Part shown: positions 1-7,326 of the stretch, one piece after another
Layout of the letters: each line of letters starts with the position of its first letter
How positions within the stretch are numbered: position 1 is the first letter of the stretch
Virus record (IMG/VR): IMGVR_UViG_3300042558_002668
Location: 16,139 to 80,138 of that record
DNA: 64,000 nucleotides
Direction: 5' to 3' (one strand)
Origin: a virus
Program-made: the position numbers and the translations under genes
Notes under the pieces: model-generated
What the model was told of the DNA's origin: nothing
What the model saw: only the letters and a program-made list of their open reading frames with translations
Databases searched by the model: none

Positions 1-210
1 CTTCATGGCATTCTGGCTTGCTTTGACCATTTCAGAACTGATTGTGGTAAATGTATCAATACCAACTTTTGCAGCCTTTTTGGTGTAGTCTGCTTGGGCG
101 TCAATGAACTCATTCATGGCCTTGGCTGCTGTTTCGTTTTGTACAAAAGTCTTGACAAAAGTCTTTTTACCGGTTTGAACGGTGTCGATGATTGCGTCTG
201 CTGTAAACAT
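1..210 (-). CDS. Phasin-family protein (N-terminal part; runs off the left edge)
   Basis: The visible 70 residues start MFTADAIIDTVQTGKKTF and continue with an alternating amphipathic pattern (KTFVQNETAAKAMNEF, then a segment rich in A, K and T). This resembles the phasin family of small proteins that coat polyhydroxyalkanoate storage granules in Burkholderiales. The start at 210 is supported by an AGGAGA ribosome site 7-10 bases upstream. The C-terminus lies outside the window. Phasins are bacterial genes; in a phage this one would be an acquired host gene that could act on granule surface, size or mobilisation. The family call rests on pattern recognition of a short N-terminal segment and could be wrong; another small amphipathic helical protein is the main alternative. 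Confidence 0.65.
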   Translation of the reverse strand, partial: MFTADAIIDTVQTGKKTFVKTFVQNETAAKAMNEFIDAQADYTKKAAKVGIDTFTTISSEMVKASQNAMK

Positions 211-270
211 ATAATTCTCCTATTAAGCGAGTTTACTACAGGACCCGGCCTATCCAGCGTCCTATGTACT

Positions 271-302
271 ATTATATATGATATCTATGTTGCATTGCAA
301 CA
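271..302 (-). promoter_or_regulatory. Sigma70-like promoter of the phasin gene with a 15-bp palindrome over the -35
   Basis: On the minus strand a TTGCAA -35 (295-300) is followed after 18 bases by a perfect TATAAT -10 (271-276). The palindrome TGTTGCATTGCAACA (288-302) covers the -35 box. Its core is TGC-N3-GCA, a shape compatible with a repressor of the granule regulator type (PhaR), but that link is inference. The promoter is 60 bases upstream of the phasin start. Confidence 0.6.
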
Positions 303-350
303 TAAATTTCTAGTGTTTGATCACTAATTTTTGGTATAAACCTTGTGAAC

Positions 351-358
351 AATAAATA
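351..358 (+). promoter_or_regulatory. Late promoter AATAAATA for the gene at 377
   Basis: AATAAATA fits the nATAAATA late-promoter consensus described for T4-like cyanophages. It is followed by a good ribosome site (AGGAGAA) and the start codon at 377. A chance AT-rich match is possible. Confidence 0.4.
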
Positions 359-376
359 AAAACATAGGAGAACACT

Positions 377-682
377 ATGTTTAACAAAATTAAAGAATTA
401 TTGTTTGGTAAACCAGCTCAGACTGTTGCTGAAGTACCTTACAAGGTTGAAACACCTGTGGTGGACACTGCTGATATTGCTCTGGCACAACTGCCTGCCG
501 GCGGCGCAGAAATTGCAGACCGAACTACTCAAGCAGTGGTTGAAGGATCTACAAACAGGGTAGAAAAACCTGCGGCCAAGGCAGCATCACCTGCGGCCAA
601 GGCACCTGTCAAGAAGCAACAGTTTGAAAAGAAAGCAGCGCCACCAAAACCTCGAGTACCCCGAAAACCTGTTGCAAAATAA
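377..682 (+). CDS. Small basic Ala/Pro/Lys-rich protein
   Basis: A 101-residue protein starting MFNKIKELLFGKPA, with a short acidic to neutral middle and a Lys/Pro/Ala-rich C-terminal half containing the near-repeats KPAAKAAS and SPAAKAPVK. It is preceded by AGGAGAA and followed immediately by a strong terminator, so it is a self-contained transcription unit on the opposite strand to its neighbours. Small proteins with a similar FNKIKxLF..KP start and a PYKVE.P motif are familiar to me from Burkholderiales genomes, but no function is known. The lysine-rich tail could bind nucleic acid or an acidic protein; that is inference. It is divergent from the phasin gene and may have been acquired along with it. 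Confidence 0.75.
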   Translation: MFNKIKELLFGKPAQTVAEVPYKVETPVVDTADIALAQLPAGGAEIADRTTQAVVEGSTNRVEKPAAKAASPAAKAPVKKQQFEKKAAPPKPRVPRKPVAK

Positions 683-705
683 AAAGCCCCGAAAGGGGCT
701 TTTTT
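682..705 (+). terminator. Rho-independent terminator after the gene at 377
   Basis: The inverted repeat AAAAGCCCC-GAAA-GGGGCTTTT is followed by further T residues and begins at the stop codon of the upstream gene. The four-base GAAA loop and GC-rich stem are typical of a strong intrinsic terminator. Confidence 0.9.
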
Positions 706-762
706 ATAAGTGCTGGTTACGCAAATCCAGCGACACGCTATTTTGTGTCCGATTTCTAAGTA

Positions 763-1518
763 TTAATCAATTGCTTGGCTGACTAGATGCGCCCAGGCTC
801 GATTGGTTTCAATGCCCGGATGGAATTTATCACCGTTGTAGTCGTTGGCTGCATAAGCCATTTCATAGATACCGTTGCGTTGCGAATCAGAGAAAATCCA
901 TCTTGCCCAGTCTATGTCATGAATCAAGGGCTGTAGTTCTGGATATTTCAGCACACCAAAATCTCCATTGGGACTACAATGATCTTGATGGTGCCAGTAG
1001 TTCACATAGCTCATGAAATGGTAGGGTATGCCCCGAGCTTTGAGAAAATTCTGAGTTTTAACAATCTCCAGGAGATTGGTATGAGCCAGACTGAGATTTG
1101 AGCTAACACGATACATAGGCTTGAACAAGTCTGTAGCATCTGAATTCAATGTCCAGGGACCAAGAAACCCACCACTAAAAATATAGCCTAGGGTATTAGG
1201 GCCTGACTCCATCCGTCGATAAAACTTGTATCTATCAAACAGTGCATGCAAGCTGGGTGTGCTGATGTCAGTTAAAAAATCTAACCTGCTAACGCCCGAC
1301 CACATGATCAGCACATGATCTGTTGTGCCAGGATTTTGTAACACGTGCCTAACTACACTGTTGGCTATGTACAGGTTGCCTGCGCCAGGCTCAGCTAGAT
1401 TAGTAATCTCAAAATCTGGGCGCAGTTGTTGTAATGGAGTGGGCCAACATACATTTTTCGGACTGCCTGGATGTTCGGGCCAGTGTGTAAAACTGCAACC
1501 AGATATGAGTATTTGCAT
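763..1518 (-). CDS. SGNH-hydrolase-like protein
   Basis: A 251-residue protein. The N-terminus MQILISGCSFTHW holds a block-I-like GCSF motif, with Ser where GDSL/SGNH esterases carry their nucleophile. Near the C-terminus NGDKFHPGIETN supplies the Asp-x-x-His-like pair expected of block V (here D-K-F-H). The start at 1518 was chosen because it opens directly on the conserved strand and lies just after the pstS stop (1532); a longer form would overlap pstS. SGNH proteins hydrolyse esters, for instance acetyl groups on glycans. Four such proteins occur in this window. The specific substrate cannot be read, and this copy could be a non-catalytic relative. Confidence 0.6.
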   Translation of the reverse strand: MQILISGCSFTHWPEHPGSPKNVCWPTPLQQLRPDFEITNLAEPGAGNLYIANSVVRHVLQNPGTTDHVLIMWSGVSRLDFLTDISTPSLHALFDRYKFYRRMESGPNTLGYIFSGGFLGPWTLNSDATDLFKPMYRVSSNLSLAHTNLLEIVKTQNFLKARGIPYHFMSYVNYWHHQDHCSPNGDFGVLKYPELQPLIHDIDWARWIFSDSQRNGIYEMAYAANDYNGDKFHPGIETNRAWAHLVSQAID

Positions 1519-1531
1519 TTTTGTGTTTGAT

Positions 1532-2536
1532 TTACTTGATCTGTGTCCAAACACGCTCACGGATCTGTTTTGTCAAACTGTCCGGCAATGCTACATAGTC
1601 TAAGTCTGCGGCATCTTTCTTGCCGTTCTTAAATGCCCAATCAAAGAACTTTAGTACTTCATCACTGTTAGCTTTGTTGGCAGGAGTCTTATACATGATA
1701 ATGAAACTTGCTGAACTCACAGGCCAAGCATTAGGATTCTTTTGATCCACAATACTCAGGCCCATACCAGGCACGCTAAACCAATCAGCACCATCTGCGG
1801 CTGCGGCAAATGTTAAGTCATCTGGACTAACATACTTGCCACTCTTGTTCTGTAGTTGTAGGAATGTCATATTGTTTTTCTTAACATACGCATATTCTAC
1901 ATAACCTATTGAACCTTTGATGCGGTTCACGTTGGCAGCAACACCTTCATTGCCCTTGCCACCCACTGAACTAGCAGCAGGCCATTTAACAGCAGCGCCA
2001 CGACCTACACGTTGTAGCCACTCAGGACTTACTGTGGCCAAATAGTCTGTCCAATTGAATGTTGTTCCACTACCGTCTGCACGATGTACAATGGTGATGT
2101 TTTCGTTAGGCAGGTTCTTACCTGGATTCAATGCTGCTAATTTAGGATCATTCCACTTGGTGATGTTGCCCATAAACACTTCGGCCATGACTGGTCCAGT
2201 GATGCGTAGTTCGCCTGGCTTGAAACCGTCTAAGTTGACAACAGGAACTGTTCCGCCAATGATGGCAGGAAACTGTACTTGTCCCATCTTGTCTAAGTTC
2301 TCACCACTGACAGGTGCGTCTGTAGCACCAAAGTCTACGGTCTTTGCGTTGATTTGTCTAATACCACCTGAACTACCGATGCTTTGATAGTTCATACCAG
2401 TACCTGTGGCTTTTTTGTAGCCTTCAGCCCACTTGGCATAGATCGGAAATGGGAAGGTAGCGCCTGCTCCAGTAATGTCTGCGGCTTGTGCTGACATTGT
2501 TAATGCGGCTAATAAAATTGCTAGTAATTTGTTCAC
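1532..2536 (-). CDS. pstS: Periplasmic phosphate-binding protein PstS
   Basis: A 334-residue substrate-binding protein of the high-affinity Pst phosphate ABC transporter. Residues 1-18 (MNKLLAILLAALTMSAQA) form a Sec signal peptide cleaved before ADITGAGATFPFP, the typical mature PstS N-terminus. SIGSSGGIRQI and the region HRADGSGTTFNWTDYL are family phosphate-binding motifs. The start is GTG at 2536 with AAGGAGA upstream. Full length suggests an intact protein. No pstCAB genes are present, so it would feed the host transporter; phage-borne pstS is known from marine T4-like cyanophages. A Pho-box-like promoter lies directly upstream, implying induction by host PhoB under phosphate limitation. 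Confidence 0.96.
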   Translation of the reverse strand: MNKLLAILLAALTMSAQAADITGAGATFPFPIYAKWAEGYKKATGTGMNYQSIGSSGGIRQINAKTVDFGATDAPVSGENLDKMGQVQFPAIIGGTVPVVNLDGFKPGELRITGPVMAEVFMGNITKWNDPKLAALNPGKNLPNENITIVHRADGSGTTFNWTDYLATVSPEWLQRVGRGAAVKWPAASSVGGKGNEGVAANVNRIKGSIGYVEYAYVKKNNMTFLQLQNKSGKYVSPDDLTFAAAADGADWFSVPGMGLSIVDQKNPNAWPVSSASFIIMYKTPANKANSDEVLKFFDWAFKNGKKDAADLDYVALPDSLTKQIRERVWTQIK

Positions 2537-2562
2537 GGTGAATCTCCTTGTTGTGACAAACT

Positions 2563-2597
2563 TATTTAGGCTAAATCATGTTACAATTTTGTTACAA
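2563..2597 (-). promoter_or_regulatory. Pho-box-like promoter of pstS
   Basis: On the minus strand TTGTAAC-AAAA-TTGTAAC (2580-2597) is a direct repeat of two 7-mers separated by four A residues, an 11-bp period matching the PhoB box geometry (CTGTCAT-n4-CTGTCAT). Eleven bases downstream is a -10-like TAAATA (2563-2568). The same layout occurs upstream of plcP. Confidence 0.75.
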
Positions 2598-2599
2598 AA

Positions 2600-3316
2600 C
2601 TATGACCAGTATTTAGATGAATCTAACCGGTCCCAATATGCTTTATTGTTACGGTTGACAAAATTTTTGATTAGGTATTTGCCCATGCCAAGATATCCCA
2701 TCTTTTTGAATCTACGACTATCCTGCCCAAAGTGATGACGAACAATTCTAAACTTTTTAGGACTGTATTTGCGACTTAAGAAGAAATCTTCGCTGGTGGA
2801 AAACTGTTCAGGGAAGCCGCCAAACTCTTCAAAACGATCTCTGCGTGTTAGCATAAATGCTCCAACGGCAAAAGGGGAGAAGAATTTTAGTGTGTGATTG
2901 ATTACGTTAAATGCTGTAAATCCAATCATGGCTCTTGGGTCTCGATCATAACATTTGATGTTTAATCCAATGAGGTCTAGATTCCTAGACTCTATCATAT
3001 TAACAGCATCGTGGATAACAGTATCCTTGAAGAAGCGAACATCAGCATCAATGAACAAGATGTAAGGAGTAGTGACTAGCTTGGCTCCGCGGTTCTTTGC
3101 AACAGATACAGGACCACCGTCGATAACTTCAACATTCAGTTCACCTTTCATTATTTGAATAACTTCGCGTGTGTTGTCGGTTGAGCAGTCAGCAATGATA
3201 ATTCTGGTGTTGCCTATGGATTGCTGACGCAAGTGCATTAGCAAATGTGCAATGTAGTTTTCCTCATTCTTGCAAGGAACTACAATGGTAATTTTATCGC
3301 TTATTGTCGTTTGCAT
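2600..3316 (-). CDS. Family 2 glycosyltransferase paired with the PlcP-like gene
   Basis: A 238-residue GT-A enzyme. It begins with the GT2 signature ITIVVPCKNEENYI, then IIIADCSTDNTREV, AKNRGA and the metal-binding LFIDADVRFF (DxD), and later contains FPEQFSTSEDFFLSRK, the ED motif expected for the catalytic base. No transmembrane segment is obvious. It follows the PlcP-like gene with a 21-base gap and probably shares its Pho-box promoter. In phosphate-starved heterotrophic bacteria PlcP removes phospholipid headgroups and a neighbouring glycosyltransferase (Agt) adds sugars to the resulting diacylglycerol. The pairing suggests that role, but transfer to another acceptor such as LPS is equally possible from sequence alone. 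Confidence 0.8.
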   Translation of the reverse strand: MQTTISDKITIVVPCKNEENYIAHLLMHLRQQSIGNTRIIIADCSTDNTREVIQIMKGELNVEVIDGGPVSVAKNRGAKLVTTPYILFIDADVRFFKDTVIHDAVNMIESRNLDLIGLNIKCYDRDPRAMIGFTAFNVINHTLKFFSPFAVGAFMLTRRDRFEEFGGFPEQFSTSEDFFLSRKYSPKKFRIVRHHFGQDSRRFKKMGYLGMGKYLIKNFVNRNNKAYWDRLDSSKYWS

Positions 3317-3337
3317 TGTCCTTCTACCTTAAAATTA

Positions 3338-4219
3338 TTAAACTTTAGCTGCCATTTCATTGACGCCAAGGTCATCTCGCAACTTAGTTGATCTTTGAAT
3401 GTTAGTTCTATTCTTCCGGGAATGTCCTGAGGGTTGTTCACGTGAACTGCTATCAGTATCAGTAGCCACATTGTCTTTCTCCTTGGTCCAAGTTATAATT
3501 TCCCAACGACCGTCCCAGTGTTCCACCAGTGCTGTACAGGATTCAACCCAATCACCGTCATTCATATATGCTACGCCGTTGATCTCTTTGATCTCTGCAT
3601 GATGTATGTGTCCACAGATGACACCATCAAATCCACGTTTCTTGCAGTAGTTGGCCAAGTTTTCTTCAAACTTGAACACAAAGTCTACTGCTTTTTTAAC
3701 CTTGTACTTAAGATAACGGCTAAGGCTCCAGTAGCCAAACCCCAAGCGACGACGTACCCAATTAAACTTATTGTTGAGTTCAAGAACAAAGTCATACGCT
3801 TTATCTCCCAGAAATGCTATCCATGGTGCCAGACGGGTAATGCCATCAAACAAGTCTCCGTGTACCACAAGATAGTGCTTACCGTCTGCACCTATGTGCT
3901 CTGTCTGATTGTGTATTTCTATTAGGCCAAATGAGAAACCATACGGTATCATGGGTCTTAAGAACTCATCGTGATTACCAGCAATGTACACAACGCGAGT
4001 ACCACGCTTGGCATGCCCCAGTACTCTACGTACCACATTGGTATGACTTTGTTTCCAACGCCATTTGTTTTGCTGTATCTTCCATGCATCTATTATATCA
4101 CCTACTAGATATAATGTATCACATGAGTTGTGTTTGAGAAAGTTGTTGAGACGATCGGCTTGACAATCTTTGGTTCCAAGGTGGACATCACTGACAAAGA
4201 TTGATCGATAAGTCTTCAT
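3338..4219 (-). CDS. plcP: PlcP-like calcineurin-family phosphoesterase
   Basis: A 293-residue metallophosphoesterase with the full metal-site set: SDVHLG (residues 10-15), VGDIIDAW (39-46), AGNHDEF (80-86), VVHGDLFD (about 118-125) and CGHIHHA (about 200). The WVESCTALVEHWDGRWEIITW-type end of the domain is typical of the Sinorhizobium PlcP group, often annotated as UDP-2,3-diacylglucosamine pyrophosphatase. PlcP cleaves phosphatidylcholine and other phospholipids to diacylglycerol during phosphate starvation. A Ser/Arg/Lys-rich tail of about 45 residues follows the domain. The upstream Pho-box-like promoter and the downstream glycosyltransferase favour PlcP over LpxH. True substrate specificity is inferred. 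Confidence 0.75.
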   Translation of the reverse strand: MKTYRSIFVSDVHLGTKDCQADRLNNFLKHNSCDTLYLVGDIIDAWKIQQNKWRWKQSHTNVVRRVLGHAKRGTRVVYIAGNHDEFLRPMIPYGFSFGLIEIHNQTEHIGADGKHYLVVHGDLFDGITRLAPWIAFLGDKAYDFVLELNNKFNWVRRRLGFGYWSLSRYLKYKVKKAVDFVFKFEENLANYCKKRGFDGVICGHIHHAEIKEINGVAYMNDGDWVESCTALVEHWDGRWEIITWTKEKDNVATDTDSSSREQPSGHSRKNRTNIQRSTKLRDDLGVNEMAAKV

Positions 4220-4223
4220 CTAG

Positions 4224-4258
4224 TATTTAAGACAAAGACTGTTACAACTTTGTTACAA
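4224..4258 (-). promoter_or_regulatory. Pho-box-like promoter of the plcP operon
   Basis: The minus strand reads TTGTAAC-AAAG-TTGTAAC (4241-4258), then 11 bases, then TAAATA (4224-4229), reproducing the pstS promoter layout exactly. The start codon at 4219 lies only four bases past the -10, so the transcript would be leaderless or nearly so. Confidence 0.75.
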
Positions 4259-4279
4259 ATTCACAACGTAACAGAATAT

Positions 4280-5125
4280 CTACTTTTGACTCAGGTGTTC
4301 TTTTGCCCGAGTTGCCACCCAATCAGCAGTGATTAAATCAAAGTGATGGCCATCACGTGCACGATCTCGAGATTTAACTGGCACAACTGTGGCATACACT
4401 GATTGACGTTTTGCCAAATTGTCTCTGAGTTCGTCTAGTCTTCCGTGTAAATTTTCTAGCTCGTGTAATATCCAATCCGGTAATGAATTTAATTCTTCTA
4501 CAGTAGCTGGAAAATTTACTGGCCAATCTGAGCCACGCATTGACTCCCAGGCATCAAGAATTGAATTACGGCAAAAAAAAGGTATTGCAAACTGCACAGA
4601 GTTTGCAATCAAATCAACTCTTTTTTTGCAATCTAAAAAATTTACCCAGTCGTCGTGATCAGTGCTGTCAATATTGTGAATTCTTCGAAGCTCGTCACTG
4701 AGTAACGTATTGGCATTTTCCCGACGATGCGTGTAACTCCACATTATTGCAATCTGCGTAGGATCTATAGCGTGAACAATGTTTTCTGTGATTCTTGCAA
4801 TCCATTCATTACTGGCACCATCCATTGATACATTTATGATACGTTGATTGGCAGCAGTTGACAACAGATATGGCCAGGTGTGTTCTAAAGGAGAACCCAG
4901 CCCCACAGTAAAGCTGTCACCAATACACCACACAGCGTCACGCAGGTCTTGCATGTTATCTGGCCATTCTTGATCACGAAAGCCGCGACTGTTGTAGTTG
5001 TATGTTATGCTATGTGGATAAGATAAAAAGTGATTCTTATCCTTGCAATGATCAAAAGAATCTATTCCTGAAAATTCACAGTGCTGATTTACACGACTAG
5101 ACAGTACTAAATTGTGCAATATCAT
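4280..5125 (-). CDS. SGNH-hydrolase-like protein
   Basis: A 281-residue protein. WCIGDSFTVGLGSP near residue 70 carries the block-I GDS motif with the nucleophilic Ser; NVSMDGASNEW resembles block II/III; the RDGHHFD stretch near the C-terminus supplies a D-x-H pair. The stretch YNYNSRGFRDQEWP just before the GDS motif recurs, in shorter form (YNSYGYRTREFDL), before the GCSF motif of the gene at 33698, so these two belong to one subfamily. The gene follows ahpD and a degenerate Pho-box-like repeat sits directly before its start. Likely an esterase or an inactive relative; substrate unknown. Confidence 0.65.
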   Translation of the reverse strand: MILHNLVLSSRVNQHCEFSGIDSFDHCKDKNHFLSYPHSITYNYNSRGFRDQEWPDNMQDLRDAVWCIGDSFTVGLGSPLEHTWPYLLSTAANQRIINVSMDGASNEWIARITENIVHAIDPTQIAIMWSYTHRRENANTLLSDELRRIHNIDSTDHDDWVNFLDCKKRVDLIANSVQFAIPFFCRNSILDAWESMRGSDWPVNFPATVEELNSLPDWILHELENLHGRLDELRDNLAKRQSVYATVVPVKSRDRARDGHHFDLITADWVATRAKEHLSQK

Positions 5126-5143
5126 ATCACAATTTTGTTACAA
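5126..5143 (-). promoter_or_regulatory. Degenerate Pho-box-like repeat before the gene at 4280
   Basis: The minus strand reads TTGTAAC-AAAA-TTGTGAT, the same 11-bp-period repeat as the pstS and plcP boxes with two changes in the second half. It abuts the start codon at 5125, which leaves no room for a -10 before the ORF, so its function is doubtful unless translation starts further in. Confidence 0.35.
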
Positions 5144-5146
5144 TGC

Positions 5147-5653
5147 TCAACTGTTCAACACCTTGGCAACACTATTCATAACACTGGCAATACGCCCGAT
5201 ATCACGTAGGTTTTCTACAGTATAGCCTTCTTGTTTGAGTGTTTCGTAATGTGCTTTCACACAGAAGTGACACTTGCCCACAATACTTGCTGCCAAACTG
5301 AATGCTTCAAAGTTGCTCTTAGTTGTACCGCCATGGCTAGCAATGGCATTCATTCTCAACTGTGCTGGCAAACCTTTTAGAGCAGGATCGTCAACCATCT
5401 CAATGTAGGGATACCATACATTGTTCTGTGCCATGATGCTGGCAGCAGTCATTGCTGACTCTGCATGTACTGGTGCGTCTGCTAGCAAGATGCTTAGAAC
5501 TTTGCCATTGCCAGTTGCTGCCAGTGCGGCCACAGCACAACCCATGGCCACATCAGCATCTAGAGTACTGCGAACTAGAACAGCATCCAAATTTAACTTG
5601 GTGTCCTTGGCATAATCTGGCAATGCACCTTTTACTGATTCAATAAAACTCAT
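5147..5653 (-). CDS. ahpD: AhpD-like alkylhydroperoxidase
   Basis: A 168-residue protein of the carboxymuconolactone decarboxylase/AhpD fold. The active-site signature E-x11-C-x2-C-x3-H is intact: a Glu in NFEAFSLAASIVGKC, then CHFCVKAH. In characterised AhpD the paired cysteines recycle the peroxiredoxin AhpC or reduce peroxides directly. Its partner ahpC lies about 1.7 kb upstream in the same operon. The length matches bacterial AhpD. It overlaps the preceding gene by four bases (ATGA), so translational coupling is likely. The pairing of AhpD with AhpC in one phage operon argues for a real antioxidant pathway. Confidence 0.88.
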   Translation of the reverse strand: MSFIESVKGALPDYAKDTKLNLDAVLVRSTLDADVAMGCAVAALAATGNGKVLSILLADAPVHAESAMTAASIMAQNNVWYPYIEMVDDPALKGLPAQLRMNAIASHGGTTKSNFEAFSLAASIVGKCHFCVKAHYETLKQEGYTVENLRDIGRIASVMNSVAKVLNS

Positions 5654-6282
5654 TTTCTTTCCTCTATATTATAAAACCAATCATCCCCGGCTGTCCACTT
5701 GCGTGTGCCATCCACTGTGAATATGGTCTGAGCAGCCTTGAAATCGGGGAATTTCACTGCACTGGAAATCAAACTTTGATCATACCACAAACAACGATTG
5801 TTGGGTTGGCAAGCAAACTGCCCATTTTCCAATCGGATAAAGTTAAAGCTCTTGTGTTCTTCAGCCACTTCAGTAAAGCCTGTGTCCACATCCATGCCGT
5901 CGGCACAGAAGTCTACTGTGAACAAATAGGTTCCGTGATGCCATTCTTTGTCTTTGCCCAGGAACTTCACTCCTAAATTACGCAGGCCTATTTTTTCAAT
6001 GATAGTAAAACGATAGCCCATACAATCCCAGAGCTGTAGCGTATCTATAGGCAAATTGCCTGTGTGGTTTTCTTGCCACACATAAGCATGAATAGGCAAT
6101 TTGTCGTACAGTGCTCCGTAGTTGGGTAACAAACTTTCAATACGAAACACCTGCCCTCGCAAGGCTTTGAGACTGACCCAGATAGCGGGTTCCAATTCAC
6201 CGTGACCTTTTTCAAAGTTATAAAGAAACTCACGTTTTACCCAACACTTGACAGGAGGCAATGATCCTACAATGTAACTCAT
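5650..6282 (-). CDS. Uncharacterised protein in the ahpC-ahpD operon
   Basis: A 210-residue soluble protein with no signal peptide or transmembrane helix and no family I recognise. It is rich in aromatic residues (AIWVSLKALRGQVF, DTLQLWDCMGYRF, DKEWHHGTYLFTVDF), which suggests a compact beta-rich fold. It overlaps both neighbours by four bases, so it is co-translated with the SGNH gene before it and ahpD after it. No enzymatic motif can be named. Confidence 0.75.
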   Translation of the reverse strand: MSYIVGSLPPVKCWVKREFLYNFEKGHGELEPAIWVSLKALRGQVFRIESLLPNYGALYDKLPIHAYVWQENHTGNLPIDTLQLWDCMGYRFTIIEKIGLRNLGVKFLGKDKEWHHGTYLFTVDFCADGMDVDTGFTEVAEEHKSFNFIRLENGQFACQPNNRCLWYDQSLISSAVKFPDFKAAQTIFTVDGTRKWTAGDDWFYNIEERK

Positions 6283-6689
6283 TTTGTTTTCTCCGCTATT
6301 GTTTTATAACCCTTGTATGTAGGATGCACTTGATCCAGACTGGTATCATGCTTTTTAGCATCGATTACAAAATCCTTGTACTTGTCTGCTATTGCAAGAA
6401 CTGCTCGTCTTTTATCTTCTTTTATGTTAGGCACAATCCAATAAACACGATCAGCCTCAACAAGTTGCCTGATTGTATCTAATTCTTCAAATGTGTTTAT
6501 CTTTGCTGTGTCGTTTGACCCTAAACTAATAATCACAGTTTTTGCTTTGGTGTTTCCTTGTGTGTATAACACATGACGATTCACATAGTCATAACTGTTA
6601 ATACCACCCTTAGCGTAAGTGGCACATTCAGTTCTAATCTGTCCTATACCAACTGCTAGGCTATCGCCTAGAATCAAACATTCTAACAT
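6279..6689 (-). CDS. Small SGNH-hydrolase domain protein
   Basis: A 136-residue minimal SGNH fold. ECLILGDSLAVGIG is block I with the Ser nucleophile; KTVIISLGSNDTAKI is block III with the GxND motif; DQVHPTYKGY near the end is block V with the catalytic Asp and His. All catalytic blocks are present in about two thirds of the usual family length, so it is likely active as an esterase or lipase-like enzyme. It is embedded in the ahp operon; the substrate is unknown. It resembles phage SGNH proteins that deacetylate surface polysaccharides, but that role is inferred only. Confidence 0.8.
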   Translation of the reverse strand: MLECLILGDSLAVGIGQIRTECATYAKGGINSYDYVNRHVLYTQGNTKAKTVIISLGSNDTAKINTFEELDTIRQLVEADRVYWIVPNIKEDKRRAVLAIADKYKDFVIDAKKHDTSLDQVHPTYKGYKTIAEKTK

Positions 6690-6690
6690 G

Positions 6691-7326
6691 TTAATATTTC
6701 CCTGATGCTAAAACAATTTGGCAAATGTGTTCTAATCGTTCGATGTGCTCAAACGCACGCCATGGTGTTGTGTCAATAGCAACTACACCGTGACCCTTAA
6801 TACCCACAATGTCAAAACCAATTGTTCCATCTTTTTGTAGCCACAAATTTTCATGACAACGATCAGCAAGTTCTTGACTGATAGGTGGAACATCGCCAAC
6901 GTTCTTGGCCACTCGTGTATAGCGGCTAAGTTCTGGAAAGTCATCAACAATGGTACTCAAATCAATTCCGGCGTGCATGGCTGCAACACAGTAAGTAGGA
7001 TGCAGGTGAACCACCACTCTAACATCGTTACTGTGCTGTCCCATGTTCTTCTGCAAACCAAAGTGCAATGGTAGTTCACCGCTTGGCTTTAGATTAGCAC
7101 TGATATCAGTATAAGGAAGCTCGATTGCAGTAGGAGTAGTGTGACTGCCATTGCTGATACCAATCTTCTTAAACTGATCAGGTTGCATGGTCTGCTTACG
7201 GACGCCACTGGGTGTGATATAAAAGTGATCACGGTCGTGATGACGAATACTCACATTGCCATCACGACTGGTAATCCAGTTGCGTCTATATGCTTCAACA
7301 AGTGTGTCGCATATAGTTTCTAACAT
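6691..7326 (-). CDS. Class II aldolase / sugar-phosphate epimerase-like protein
   Basis: A 211-residue member of the class II aldolase/adducin family (fuculose-1-phosphate aldolase, ribulose-5-phosphate 4-epimerase). The N-terminus has the substrate-phosphate motif ITSRDGNVSIR; PSGELPLHFGL carries the catalytic acidic position; VVHLHPTYCV gives the HxH zinc ligands and IKGHGVVAI the third His. The start at 7326 was chosen because it forms a TAATG junction with the ahpC stop; an upstream start would overlap ahpC by about 40 bases. A phage enzyme here could act on a nucleotide-sugar precursor; the substrate cannot be determined. Confidence 0.85.
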   Translation of the reverse strand: MLETICDTLVEAYRRNWITSRDGNVSIRHHDRDHFYITPSGVRKQTMQPDQFKKIGISNGSHTTPTAIELPYTDISANLKPSGELPLHFGLQKNMGQHSNDVRVVVHLHPTYCVAAMHAGIDLSTIVDDFPELSRYTRVAKNVGDVPPISQELADRCHENLWLQKDGTIGFDIVGIKGHGVVAIDTTPWRAFEHIERLEHICQIVLASGKY

